NCBI RefSeq assembly: GCF_003086295.3
Contig: NC_092053.1
Span: 90,058,745-90,122,744 of the forward strand
Length of the DNA: 64,000 nucleotides
Reading direction: 5' to 3'
Source: Arachis hypogaea
Lineage: Eukaryota > Streptophyta > Magnoliopsida > Fabales > Fabaceae
A program made the translations under genes and the position numbers. Of this stretch, positions 9,886 through 21,122 are shown in pieces (position 1 is the first letter of the stretch; each line of letters begins with the position of its first letter). The notes beneath the pieces are model-generated. The model saw nothing but the letters and a program-made list of their open reading frames with translations, had not been told where the DNA came from and searched no databases.

Positions 9886-11429
9886 ATATATAAAAATGGT
9901 ACAAATATAATGTCTCTTTTAATATTACTTACTAAATAGTAATCTACCGTACCAAGAAATAAGGACATGATCGAATAAAGCAAAGTAAAGATTACTACAT
10001 CAAATAACAATGATATTTAAGAGCCAAAAGAAAATCAACCTAAAATAAAATTATTTTATCTTGTACTATTTAATAATTATCAGTTATCTTATTTTATATT
10101 TATTAATTATTATTAAAATAATTAAATAATATTAAATATAATAAATATATAAAGAATGCTAGTGGCCAGCAGATTTTGTAATTTGCAGCCTTCAATTACC
10201 TATGATTAATGTTTTAATGGTGTGAAATTACATCTAATGATGTGAGATTATTCATTTTCTTTTTGCTGATTAAATGCTGCCAAATTTTAATAAAAATGCT
10301 GATCTCCTAGATTTTCTCTTAAAAAAATTATATGTATATATAAAAATATAGATGTTAAGCTAAACAAAGAAATATTAATTTTTTTCGTTTATAACATGAT
10401 AAAGATTAAGCCTAGCTGGTGATTCTTATTCTCGTGATGATGGCATTATTGCTACCGGTAATAGCACTGTGAGGAACTATATCAGCAATAACTTGTTCAG
10501 TGATTTGTATATTATTATGCCATTCCCAAATGCATAACTGAGAAACGGATTAATGATAAAATTTATGGCCTCCAAGAAGTTACATGCAGATGTGTTAAGT
10601 ATTCTATAGAACACAGGTCAAGGATGGATAATGTGTATAGAACTATTACAGCTATGTAGAAAAGTTACAAACCCTAGGGTGACTCAGATGAAAAGCTGAA
10701 TCTATGCAGCTATTAAACAATAGTAGATATATAACGTACGTAATATATATCTACATCTTTTAGGTGTATACATCTCATGAAAAACATATTCTAAATTTAA
10801 CTTATTTAGTTTAACACCTATAATTTTGTATATATAATATCTAAAATTATATATATTTATTATATTTAATATTATATATTTATTTTAGAGATAATTAATA
10901 AATAAAAAATAAAAAATAAAATAATAAATAAAATCTTAAAAATTTACGCTTTTGGCAAATTAATTCTTTAAAAACATACTAATAAAGTCCTCCAAAATAG
11001 TATATATATGTGGATACATTACCTTCAAATTAACCTCTATGATTAGAGTAAAAAGTCTTAATTTAAATTAATTTTTTCACATTTATTATCCTAAAAGATT
11101 TTATTGGTACATACTTTTTTTTCTTTAGAAACTGATCTATTCGAAATATAAATTTTTAAAAATTTATTTGTCACTTTACTCTAAAATAAAATATTTTAAA
11201 CTGATTTAGGTTAATTTTTATTGTTTCCTAAATATTTTTATTAGCTCGTATGATACAAAATAAACAGATGTGCATAAAAAATTTTGAAATTATTTCTGAT
11301 CGAATTTAATATACAACTATGGTAATAAAACCTAACCATTACAAAAAGTAATTCTCAAGTATATAAATGAAGGTTTATTACTTCTAATTAGCAACGACGA
11401 CGACTTCACGTTGAGTGATGATGGTGACG
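9886..11429. other. AT-rich intergenic region
   Basis: Mostly low-complexity A/T sequence with no gene. The only coding-like stretch is a 40-codon open frame at about 10417-10533 (GDSYSRDDGIIATGNSTVRN and onward). It has balanced codon use and normal GC, unlike its surroundings, and then ends in TAA. I do not recognise it. It could be a decayed exon. Confidence 0.5.
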
Positions 11430-11534
11430 TGATGCGCATAAACTAGTTATGCCACGATTTAGGAAATTGCACGATCGACAAAATTCCTTCCGGCAAGTGC
11501 ACCGGTTATCGTCAAGTAAAAACTCACAATATTT
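11430..11534 (-). mobile_element. Inverted tip of a third LTR subfamily
   Basis: It begins TGATGCGCATAAACTAG and contains CCGGCAAGTGCACCGGTTATCGTCAAGTA. This is a diverged inverted form of the conserved U5 end (TACTTGATGCGACCCGGTGCACTTGCCGG) of the array LTRs. It is joined directly to a plus-strand LTR fragment at about 11535 and marks the left border of the compound array. Confidence 0.55.
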
Positions 11535-11809
11535 CTTGCAATTTAAGATTCTTGCAATTTACATTTCTTGCCCTTTAAGTTACTTGCAATTTTACTTTTT
11601 GCACTTTATAATTCCTGCAAGTTTACATTCTGTTGGCTTCAATTGTCACTCAAATCACTCAATGTTAGCTTGACTAAACTAATCACCCACTAAAGTTGCT
11701 TGATCCATCAATCCCTGTGGGATCGACCTCACTCCCGTGAGTTTTATTACTTGATGCGACCCGGTGCACTTGCCGGTGAGTTTTGTGTCGGATCGTTTTC
11801 CGCACATCA
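11535..11809 (+). mobile_element. LTR fragment (3' end) upstream of B1
   Basis: The last 275 bp of the array LTR: CAATTTACATTTCTTGC-type low-complexity repeats, then the conserved block ATCCCTGTGGGATCGACCTC and the terminus CGCACATCA. The 5' 2 kb, including TATA box and U3, is missing, so this copy lacks an LTR promoter. Confidence 0.85.
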
Positions 11810-11815
11810 AGTTTT

Positions 11816-11834
11816 TGGCGCCGTTGCCGGGGAT
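11816..11834 (+). other. PBS of B1 (tRNA-Asp)
   Basis: TGGCGCCGTTGCCGGGGAT is an exact complement of the plant tRNA-Asp 3' end. It is separated from the LTR end by AGTTTT. It also contains the self-complementary GGCGCC. Confidence 0.9.
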
Positions 11835-12009
11835 TGAATAGATTGACAATGATTAAGTGAGGTGGTGGTCTAGATCAAGCATTTTCTTTATTTTTGTTCT
11901 CTGTTTTAGATTGAAACCAAGGTGTTTGAGTTTATGCCTCCCTAAGAAATTCTCATCTTTGATATGAGTAATTTCAATTTTCAATGGTGTTGTGCTTTCC
12001 AAAATTCAA

Positions 12010-13293
12010 ATGGAGTTCAACTCATCTTATGATCAAACAAATTTTATGGGATATTACCCACCATCACCAATCTCTAATGGTGGCTGAAAATATCACCAAG
12101 AAAATACGAATTCTAAGCACTCCAATCCATGGAGATTTGCTTCAGAGACACAAGATGAGCAGGAGAATCATATGGGATACCAACCACCACTACAAAATAA
12201 TTCAAATTATTATCCTCATGGTAGATGGGAGTATCACCAAAGAATGAAAGAGCATCCACCCTCACGTCCCAGTTTCTCATTTAAAAGTTTTTCATCACTT
12301 GATTATGCCTCAACACAAAGTTTCCTCCAAAATCCATACCAGTCATCCCATCAATCACACAACTCATTCCACACCCCTCAACACAACTTCACCACAACAC
12401 ATTCACGTCACCAAAATTACTCTCAACCTTCATCTCTTGAATTAACAGATGAGGAATACCTTGAAGCCATTGAAATACAGAGAAAACTAGTGGAAAGATA
12501 CACAAAATCCCCATCTTGGAAAGAAACCATCCTCAAGAAGATGAATGGGCCCTTAGAGCAAACAAAGAGGAACTTAGAACCATCAAACAGTAAGGATGAA
12601 GACAAATCTATGGGTGAGGAAGTGGAAAAGAAAGATGAGGAAGCCTCTGTGTCAAGAGAAATTTCAATGAAAAATGAGGTAGAGGAAACATTTGAACCTG
12701 ACCTTGCATATTCACAGAAGCCACTTGAGATGACAAGAGAACATGAAAAACAAAATGGCTCAATAATTGGATCCATGATTGAAAGATATGAAAAGGAGAT
12801 GAAGAAATGTTGGGAAGATCAACAAACCTCCTTCATGAAAGAGCTATTAAAACAAATATTGAGTGTAAAAGAGGAAGTGGAAGAGCAAGAAAATAAGAAA
12901 GACAACCAAAGAATTCCAAACTCAAGTGAAGCAGAGAAGTACACAGAGGAAGAGCTCACAGAACCACCATTGCAAGAGGCTCTTGATGAAAAGAAGACTC
13001 TAACAATCACACAACCACCAAGACTTGGATTCAAGAAAGTGAAGGCAATTAACAAAAGCACCGAGAAGAGGATTGTGACCAAGCTACAAAGGACAACATT
13101 CAAGAGAAGGTCAACTGCAAACAATCCTTCCCCTGAACTAGCAAGTAAGCTCAATCAAGCTGTATACAAAAGGAGGCTTGCTGAGGAGAGACTAAGAAAG
13201 GGGACAACAGCTGAAACTTTCCTCCCCTTGAGGTCATTCCTCTTAACCAACTGGAAGAAGAGGAAGAAAGTGAAGAACAACATGTCAAGCTAG
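12010..13293 (+). pseudogene. B1: conserved unknown ORF of type B, one stop
   Basis: The frame from ATG 12010 (begins MEFNSSYDQTNFMGYY) is open to the TAG at 13291-13293 except for a TGA at 12085, where other copies have TGG (Trp). The longest uninterrupted part is 12172-13293 (373 aa). The protein is hydrophilic. The N-terminus has repeated MGYxPP...GGWEYHQ-type units, the middle is Glu/Lys-rich and coiled-coil-like (LESMIERYEEEMKKAWEDQQ in relatives), and the C-terminus is basic (NWKKRKKVKN). I see no capsid, zinc knuckle, protease, RT or integrase motif. Similar ORFs are often labelled Athila ORF1 in plant annotations, but the function is unknown. B1 and B7 form a subfamily that keeps the hairpin after the stop. 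Confidence 0.75.
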
Positions 13294-13312
13294 TGACAAT
13301 AAAGAAGCGCTT

Positions 13313-13330
13313 GTTGGGAGGCAACCCAAC
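13313..13330 (+). other. Hairpin GTTGGG-AGGCAA-CCCAAC after the B1 ORF
   Basis: Perfect 6-bp stem with a 6-base loop, 20 bp after the stop. Same word and place as at 5177, 14893, 47344, 51564 and 60787 (minus). Confidence 0.75.
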
Positions 13331-13562
13331 CTGAGGTAATTTTCTCTTCATAGCTAATTTAATAAAAGAGTTGAGTAGATTTCTCTGTATTGCAAAGAGC
13401 TAAGTTTGGTGTTGCACACCAAAATAGTTAAGGGGTGAATGTTAGATGCTAAGTTTGGTGTTCCACCAAAAATTTCATTAAGAACACATTGCACCCTCAG
13501 CATGATCAGTATCGGCTCCAAACCATCAGAGAAACTGCTTAACAATTGTCATGTTTCTAGTT
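13331..13562 (+). mobile_element. B1 3' internal region, truncated
   Basis: Contains two TAAGTTTGGTGTT words, each followed by its partial complement (ACACC or CCACC). It matches B7 at 47362-47595 up to GTTTCTAGTTTTTGGTT, where B1 jumps into the middle of an LTR. The polypurine tract and LTR start are missing. Confidence 0.7.
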
Positions 13563-14069
13563 TTTGGTTCTTCAATTTAATTTACATTAAGCTTGCTGCA
13601 AATCTCATTTACATTTCCTGCACAATTTTAAATTCCTCTGCAATTGCTCTAAATTCTGATTCACTGAAATTTTGCTTCTCTATTTACATTGCTCTCAGTT
13701 TACTTTCCAGCAATTTAAATTTCCAGTTGCGTAATCTATTGTTCTTTTTAATTTCCAGCACCTACTCCCCTTTAATTTCATGCAATTTACATTTCTTGCA
13801 ATTTAAGATTCTTGCAATTTACATTTCTTGCCCTTTAAGTTACTTGCAATTTTAATTTCTGCACTTTATAATTCCTGCAAGTTTACATTCTGTTGGCTTC
13901 AATTGTCACTCAAATCACTTAATGTTAGCTTGACTAAACTAATCACCCACTAAAGTTGCTTGATCCATCAATCCCTGTGGGATCGACCTCACTCCCGTGA
14001 GTTTTATTACTTGATGCGACCCGGTGCACTTGCCGGTGAGTTTTGTGTCGGATCGTTTTTCGCACATCA
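13563..14069 (+). mobile_element. LTR fragment (3' part) between B1 and C1
   Basis: It starts in mid-LTR at TTGGTTCTTCAATTTAATTTAC and runs to CGCACATCA. It serves as the only LTR between B1 and C1. It lacks U3 and TATA box. Confidence 0.85.
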
Positions 14070-14075
14070 AGTTTT

Positions 14076-14094
14076 TGGCGCCGTTGCCAGGAAT
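14076..14094 (+). other. PBS of C1, two mismatches
   Basis: TGGCGCCGTTGCCAGGAAT has two G-to-A changes relative to the exact tRNA-Asp complement seen in neighbouring copies. These are consistent with decay. Confidence 0.85.
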
Positions 14095-14272
14095 TGATTA
14101 GATTGACAATGATTAAGTGAGGTGGTGATCTAGATCAAGCACTTTTTCTTTATTTTTCTCTAATTTTGACTAACCCACTAACTGTTTGAATTTTTGCTTA
14201 AGCTAACTAAAACTTCATTCTAGCAGTAGATTGAAGTGTCACTGGTTTGAGTGTTTCTTATGTTCTGCTTGT

Positions 14273-14846
14273 ATGTCAGGTACAAGAAGAACCACACCCA
14301 CCAATCATGAATCAAAACAAACAGCTATACCAGCAAACTCAGCAACAATTGGAGTCAATAGCTAGACAGATTGATTTTTTACATTCTGCCACAGTGAATG
14401 CACAATTTCCACCATGGAAGCCACATTCTTATCTAAGAATGAGGGAATCTCAGCATCAGGAACAAAGGGACTTCAACTATAACAATCCCAACTTCCCAAA
14501 CCTGCAAAAACACCACCATACAATCAACAATCACTACATACCACCACACTACCCACTCTTCCAACCCCAGATACCTCACAACCAACAAATTTCACAACAC
14601 TTTCATAGGATCACCAATGTGGAGATCTTAATAGAGAGAATGATGGAGCATCAAGAGGAGATAACACAGAACCAGGAAACCTCACTTAGAAGAATTGAGA
14701 GGCAAATGCAGTAACTGGCTAAGAACCTCACAGAAATGGGTGAGAAGAGGGCTGAAGGAAAAGAATCAATCATCCAGGATGAGCATCACACAGCAAAACC
14801 TCACTTAGGAGGAAGCCAGAGGCAACAGAAGTCTCAACTTCCATGA
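14273..14846 (+). pseudogene. C1: gag-deleted derivative ORF
   Basis: ATG 14273 reads MSGTRRTTPT, identical to the first ten residues of gag in element A at the right edge. It then departs from gag. The adjoining frame from ATG 14307 (MNQNKQLYQQTQQQLESIAR) corresponds to the region after the capsid in A (QNK...QQIQQQFEQMAKRIDSL). So about 900 bp, including the whole capsid domain, has been removed and the join is out of frame. The second frame runs to TGA 14844-14846 with one internal TAA at 14712, where C2 has CAA. The remainder is Gln/Asn/His/Pro-rich and ends with a possible coiled coil (VEILIERMMEHQEEITQNQE). No catalytic domain. Confidence 0.75.
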
Positions 14847-14892
14847 GCACAGAATGAAGGACTGTCAAGCTAGTGACAATAAAAGAGCGCTT

Positions 14893-14910
14893 GTTGGGAG
14901 GCAACCCAAC
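14893..14910 (+). other. Hairpin after the C1 ORF
   Basis: GTTGGGAGGCAACCCAAC, 46 bp after the stop. Confidence 0.75.
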
Positions 14911-16383
14911 TGGAGGTAACTATCTTTTCATATCTATATCAATAAAAAGGTTAATTAGTTTTATCTATATTGCAAGAAGCTAAGTTTGGTGTTGCACACC
15001 AAAACAACATAAGGAAGAATGAAGGATTCTAAGTTTGGTGTTCCACCAAAATCCCATCATAAAACACATTCTCACTTTCTGCATAATGCTAGCTTCAAGC
15101 ATTTAGATAAACTGGACAACTATGCTGCCGTTTCCTAAGTTTCCAGTTTTGTCAATTTTGAAAAAGAAAAAGAGTTTTACACATGGTTAATCTGATGCAC
15201 AAGGACCATTGGCAAGGTACTAAGTTTGGTGTTCCCACACCAAAGTAAGTTCAAAAGCCAACAAATAAATCATGCATGCTAACCATTTTTCAAGTGCTTG
15301 GGGAACAAGCAACTTTCAATATCACTGCAGGGTACCATACAAACTTTTGGAAGGATTAAGCATCATCTATCAAAAGGAAGAGAGAGGAATGTAAAGATCG
15401 GCAATGATGATGAGGAAGAGGAAAGCAAGCGAACTCCAAAAGGTTGTATTGTTCAGTGATTATTTTGTATCAGATGCTGCTAAATTGAAAGTTACATAAT
15501 ACCCCTGCCTGCCTGCATAGCATAGTTTTTCTGTAATTCAATAACTATGATGCTTGACTATTCACAACATTTTTCTCTTCAAAACTTGTTTGCACTCAAT
15601 GTTCAAAAATGCATCACATGAAAGTTCTTTGAAAAGAAGGATTGAGGAATTAAACAATTTTGAGACAAGCAAAAGATTAGGAGAAGTGGTGGTTCTAGTT
15701 GTATGATTATGTATTGAGGTTGCATGCTTGTGAAAACTTGCATGGGAGCTCATAGGCAGGACATGAAGTTCAAAGAAGTATTGTGGAGATTCTCAAAAAT
15801 CTATTGATCCAAGAAGCAGCAAACAAAACAAAAAAAAATAAAGAAAATACAAAAGCAAAAAGAACATGGCCCAAGGCTCTGAGCATCAATTACTAGGCAG
15901 AAAAAGAAAGAAGAAATAAAACTCAAAGAGTTGTTAGCCTAGTAAATGCTTGTGGTTGAGTTGTGTCAAAGAAAGAGGCTTGAGCAAGTAAATCCTTAGG
16001 GGTGCTTTAACACCTAATACCTTAAAACCAACTGGTTTAGGAGTATTGATTGAAAGCTTATCTAAAGAGCCGCTTTGAGACATGACACTTAGAGTCGAGG
16101 CCAAAGCACAGAAACTATAAGCTGCTTCAAGGTGACTACATATAAAGAGATCTCCATGATACCATTTGGATGAAAATCCTAAGACCTAAGACTCCCAATA
16201 TGTGAGGACTAGTAAGCACTAAAGCCCTTGTATGAGCATATAATTTAGAGTTCACCCCACTGTTACTTGATCACTTCACTCACAGGACTTTACAAGTTGT
16301 TTTTCAATCCATCTTAAATGAAAGAACCATTGAGCATAATTCATTTCTTGCTTGGGGACAAGCAAGCTTTAAGTTTGGTGTTG
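14911..16383 (+). mobile_element. C1 3' internal region and polypurine tract
   Basis: Noncoding. Contains TAAGTTTGGTGTTGCACACC near 14981 and further copies near 15030 and 15221. At the end is hairpin CTTGCTTGGGGACAAGCAAG (16347-16366), followed by CTTTAAGTTTGGTGTTG, then the LTR. The purine-rich AAGTTTGG stretch next to the LTR is the likely plus-strand primer site. Confidence 0.7.
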
Positions 16384-18721
16384 TGATGACAAGTCATCTT
16401 AGCCTAGTTTCACTAGCCTTTTTCTTTTGTTTTCAATTGAATTATGCACTTTCTTGAGCCATAAGCAAGCCAATTGGGTAGATTTTCATGTTTCCTTTGA
16501 TTTAATCAACCATAGATGAATTAATGGAATTTCATGAGGTTTTATGCTATAATTGTCATATATTATGAAAGAATGAATATCTCATGATTTTGAGCATAGC
16601 TTTGATGTATTTGGTTGATTAATGATAGGTGAAGAAAGCTTGGAGAAAGGTTGAAGCAAGAAGGAATGGCTAGGAGGAAGAGAGAACAAAAAGTTTGAGC
16701 AAAAGTTTGCCTCAAACTTTAGCTCAAACTTTTGGAATAAGTGAAAACGAACCAGGGAGCAAAAAGCTTGACCAAAAGTTTGCCTCAAACTTTTTGGCAA
16801 ACTTTTGGCATCACAAATCAACACCCTGGAGAGAAAAAGTTTGCGCCAACGTTTGCCTCAAACTTTTTGGCAAACGTTGGCGCCACACCAACACACCCAG
16901 GGGAGAAAAAGCTTGCGCCAACGTTTGCCTTAAGCTTTTTGGCAAACGTTGGCGCCACAAGGCATACAAGGGGTATACTTCCAACAAGAATAACTTGAGC
17001 TACAGAGCTCCAAATGAGGTGATTCAAAAAGCAATGGAAAGTAGGAATCGAGAGCTTTCCAAGCATATATGGCACTGTATGGTGGACACTAAAATTGAGG
17101 GAGAAAACTGCCCCGCAATGAGCATAAACGAACATGGTGGCAACCTGCAGTGAGGCCAACTGACCTCTGCACCTTCGACGGAGTATAACTCGAGCTGTAG
17201 AGCTCCAAATGATATGCTCTCAACCGCATTGGAAAGTAGACATCCATGGCTTTCCAACAATATATAATAGTATGGGGTGGAAATACGTTTGAGCCTCCAA
17301 AACCGGCGTTTTCGACCACGTTTGAGGCAAACTTTACCTCAAACGTTGGGCACCAAAGCCAGCGACCCTGTCCTCTTCAAAGGAGCATAACTTGAGTTGT
17401 AGATGTCCAATTGAGGTGATTCCAATTGGGTTAGAAAGCTGACATTCAGAGATTTCCAACCATATATAATAGTTTATAGTGGGCATAAAATTGACAACGT
17501 TGACAAGAGGACAAAGTAGCGCCATGAGTGTGCATAAGGGGGCCAACGTTTGAGCAAAAGTTTGACCCTAAACTTTAGCTCAAACGTTGGTAGCAGCAAG
17601 AATGGGGCAGCTGGTGTAAAAAGTTTGAGTAAAAGTTTGCCTCAAACTTTTACTCAAACTTTTACTCAAGCTTTTCATGATTCCAAACCCGGTTCAATTC
17701 GGTTCTTCTCCAAACTCCAAGAGCAATCAACCAAGGCCTCTATCAACCCAATTCCATCAAGAGCAAAGGCCCAATTGAAGGCTTGAGGACCATTTGAAGA
17801 AAGTGTATAAATAGCATAGGATTTAAGTTTTTCGGGGAGCTTCCTTTTTAGAATTTTTCAATACTTGCAGCAGAGAGCTCATTTTACATTCTAGCATTGT
17901 TATTTTAATTCAAGAGAATTGGGGAGGAGAATTGATCTCTCTTCTTCCTTGTTCTTGCCCAGCACTCTTTAATTTTCTTGCTTCGAATCTTGGGTGGAGA
18001 ATTGAAGAACTTCTGTTTCAATCTCACCTTGGGATCTTGTTTAATTCTTTGCTTAATTGAATTTCAGTTTCTGTTACTTGCTCTCTCATCTACTTTCTCT
18101 GCAATTTACATTTCCTTTGCAATTACTCTTGTTGGATCTAGGAAGGCATTGAGATCTAGACTTGGTTATCTAGTCTCTTGAGTCTTAAGATCTGAATTCC
18201 AATTTTACATCCTCTGTTGAATGTTTTTCAATCTCATTCACATTTCTGTTTTAAGATCCGGTTCGATTCAAGTCACCCTTTACTTCTCTGTTTGTTGCAA
18301 TTTACTTTTCCTTGTTTAAATTCTGCAAATCCAATTCCCAATTCCCTTTACAATTCAAGCCATTTACATTTCTTGCACTTTAAGATTCTGCAATTTACAT
18401 TTCTTGTGTTCTAAGTTTCTGCCATTTAATTTCTTGTTCTTTAAGATTCAGCACTTTAAATTTCAGTTCTCTTTAATTTCATGCCAATTACCCATTCCCT
18501 TTACTTTCTATGCAATTTAAATTCTGCAAATCACAAATCTCTCAACCAAATCTTGATTCGCTTGACTAAATCAACCACTAAACTAAAATTGCTCAATCCT
18601 TCAATCCCTGTGGGATCGACCTCACTCCCGTGAGTTATTATTACTTGATGCGACCCGGTGCACTTGCCGGTTAGTTTTGGGTGTTTTGGAGAAATTTGTT
18701 TTTCCACAAAAATACTCATCA
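16384..18721 (+). mobile_element. L1: full LTR, 3' LTR of C1 (mosaic)
   Basis: It starts TGATGACAAG and ends ACTCATCA (5-bp inverted termini TGATG/CATCA), 2338 bp. U3 holds many inverted words of the type AAGTTTGAGG/CCTCAAACTT and three diverged 200-bp repeats starting near 16990, 17184 and 17387. The TATA box is at 17806-17813, followed by a low-complexity CAATTTACATTTCTTGC region. Ends and TATA type match the short LTRs L4 and L11, but the central 500 bp is of the long type (L5, L7, L8). Confidence 0.85.
17806..17813 (+). promoter_or_regulatory. L1 TATA box
   Basis: TATAAATA within GTGTATAAATAGCATAGG. The same context occurs in L4 (29603), L9 (49847) and L11 (58378, minus), so it is the probable LTR core promoter. 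Confidence 0.6.
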
Positions 18722-18737
18722 AAGTTTTTTTCATAAA
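18722..18737. other. Inverted LTR-LTR junction L1/L2
   Basis: Sixteen bases (AAGTTTTTTTCATAAAG) lie between the CATCA end of L1 and an inverted LTR that lacks its last ten bases. The first bases resemble the normal AGTTTTT spacer before a PBS. No target-site duplication. Confidence 0.75.
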
Positions 18738-21122
18738 GAAAACGATCCGACACAAAACTCACCGGCAAGTGCACCGGGTCGCATCAAGTAATAAAACTCA
18801 CGGGAGTGAGGTCGATCCCACAGGGATTGATGGATCAAGCAACTTTAGTGGGTGATTAGTTTAGTCAAGCTAACATTGAGTGATTTGAGTGACAATTGAA
18901 GACAACAGAATGTAAACTTGCAGGAATTATAAAGTGTAGAAAGTAAAATTGCAAGTAACTTAAAGGGCAAGAAATGTAAATTGCAAGAATCTTAAATTGC
19001 AAGAAATATAAATTGCATGAAATTAAAGGGGAGTAGGTGCTGGAAATTAAAGAGAACAATAGATCACGCAACTGGAAATTTAAATTGCTGGAAAGTAAAC
19101 TGAGAGCAATGTAAATAGAGAAGCAAAATTTCAGTGAATCAGAATTTAGAGCAATTGCAGGGGAATTTAAAATTGTGCAGGAAATGTAAATGAGATTTGC
19201 AGCAAGCTTAATGTAAATTAAATTGAAGAACCAAACAGAAAGTGAAATGCAGCACAATTGCAATAACTAAAGGAAATTGAAGATCTCAGGGGTTGGATGA
19301 GACTAGAGACCAAATCTAGATCTCAATTCCTTCCTTGATCCAATAAAGAACAATTTGCAAAAGAAATGAAGATGAAAGCAATAAACAGAGTGTTGATTCA
19401 AATCCTTAATTCACTGAAATTTTGTAGAAGAAAACAGAGAGAATTCTCAAGGTGAGATTGAAACAGAATTTCTTCAATTCTCAACCCAAGATTTAAAACA
19501 AAAAGAAAAACTAAAGAGAGAGAGTTCTATATTCCTAATGCTCCTTAGTGGAGCTCGCCTCCTTAATAAAATGAAACAGATACCTATTTATAGGCATTTT
19601 TATAAAATGAAAATGAAATTCAAAACAAATTACAATGAAATTTCTATTCTAACTATCTCTTGTGCCTTTGAGTGGTGTCAATTGGGCCCTTGCTCTTGAT
19701 GGAATTGGGTTGATAGAGGCCTTGGTTGATTGCTCTTGGAGTTGGAGAGAGAACCAATGTGAACCGGGCTGTGAATCTTAAAAGCTTGAGTAAAAGTTTG
19801 AGTAAAAGTTTGAGGCAAACTTTTACTCAAATTTTTTACACTAGCTGCCCCATTCTTGCTGCTACCAACGTTTGAGCCAAAGTTTGGGGTCAAACTTTTG
19901 CTCAAACATTGGCCCCCTAGTGCATATATGTGGCGCTACGTTGTCCTCTTGTCAACGTTGCTAATTTTATGCCCACTATAAACTATTATATATGGTTAGA
20001 AAGCTCTGAATGTCAGCTTTCTAAACCAATTGGAATCACCTCAATTGGACATCTACAACTCAAGTTATGCTTCTTTGAAGAGGACAGGGTCACTGGCTTT
20101 GGTGCCCAACGTTTGAGGTAAAGTTTGCCTCAAACGTGGTCGAAAACGCCAGTTTTGGAGGCTCAAACGTATTGTCCACCCCATACTATTATACATTTTT
20201 GGAAATCCCTGAATGTCTACTTTCCAATGCTTTTGGAAGCACATCATTTGGAACTCTACAGCTCGAGTTATACTCCGTCGATGGTGCAGAGGTCAGTTGG
20301 CCTCACTGCAGGTTGCCACGATATTCGTTTATGCACATTTCGGGGCAGTTTTCTCCCTCAATTTTAGTGTCCACCATGCAGTGCCATATATTCCTGGAAA
20401 GCGCTTGATTCCTACTTTCCATTGCTTTTTGAATCACCTCATTTGGAGCTCTGTAGCTCAAGTTATTCTTGTTGGAAGTATACCCCTTGTATGCCTTGTG
20501 GCGCCAACGTTTGCCAAAAAGCTTGAGGCAAACTTTGGCGCAAGCTTTTTCTCCCCTGGGTGTGTTGGTGTGGCACCAACGTTTGCCAAAAAGTTTGAGG
20601 CAAATGTTGGCGCAAACTTTTGCTCTCCAGGGTGTTGATTTGTGATGCCAAAAGTTTGCACAAAAGTTTGAGGCAAACTTTTGCTCCAGCTTTTTGCCAA
20701 AAAGTTTGCCCAAAAGTTTGAGGCAAACTTTTGCTCCAGCTTTTTGCTTCCTGGTTCGTTTTCAATTAATCCAAAAGTTTGAGCTAAATTTTGAGGCAAA
20801 TTTTTGCTCAAACTTTTTGTCCTCTCTTCCTCCTAGCCATTCCTTCTTGCTTCAACCTTTCTCCAAGCTTTCTTCACCTATCATTAATCAACCAAACACA
20901 TCAAAGCTATGCTCAAAATAATGAGATATTCATTCTTTCATAATATGTGACAATTATAGAATAAAACCTCATGAAATTGTATTAATTCATACATGGTTGA
21001 TTAAATCAAAGGAAACATGAAAATCTACCCAATTGGCTTGCTTATGGCTCAAGAAAGTGCATAAAACCTATTGAAAACAAATGAATAAGCATAGAAAAAC
21101 ATGACATGATGACATGTCATCA
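18738..21122 (-). mobile_element. L2: LTR in reverse, 3' LTR of B2
   Basis: Runs from AAAACGATCCGAC (U5 end, terminal ten bases missing) to TGTCATCA at 21122, 2385 bp, long type. TATTTATA at 19585-19592 is the TATA box read on the minus strand. Same U3 palindromes and three 200-bp repeats as L1. Confidence 0.85.
19585..19592 (-). promoter_or_regulatory. L2 TATA box
   Basis: TATAAATA on the minus strand in the TGCCTATAAATAGGTA context, second TATA subtype (shared with L5, L7, L8 and L10). Confidence 0.55.

Noticed and set aside
10490..10660. A bHLH-like word (KRINDKIYGLQE) in another frame near 10560
   Set aside because: A dozen residues only, followed by stops. Chance similarity.
12423..13154. 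Minus-strand Ser/Leu-rich frames opposite the type B ORF, recurring in every copy
   Set aside because: Mirror images of a Glu/Lys-rich coding strand. They recur only because the sense ORF does.
13313..13330. Hairpin as a transcription terminator
   Set aside because: Bacterial-style terminators do not apply to plant Pol II. Kept as an RNA hairpin of unknown role.
16582..21122. Many 60-150 codon open frames inside LTRs (for example SKSLPQTFTQTF-like and LIYISCTILNSSAIALNS-like peptides)
   Set aside because: They are translations of U3 palindromes and of CAATTTACATTTCTTGC-type repeats. They occur in several frames and both strands, and none is tied to a conserved start.
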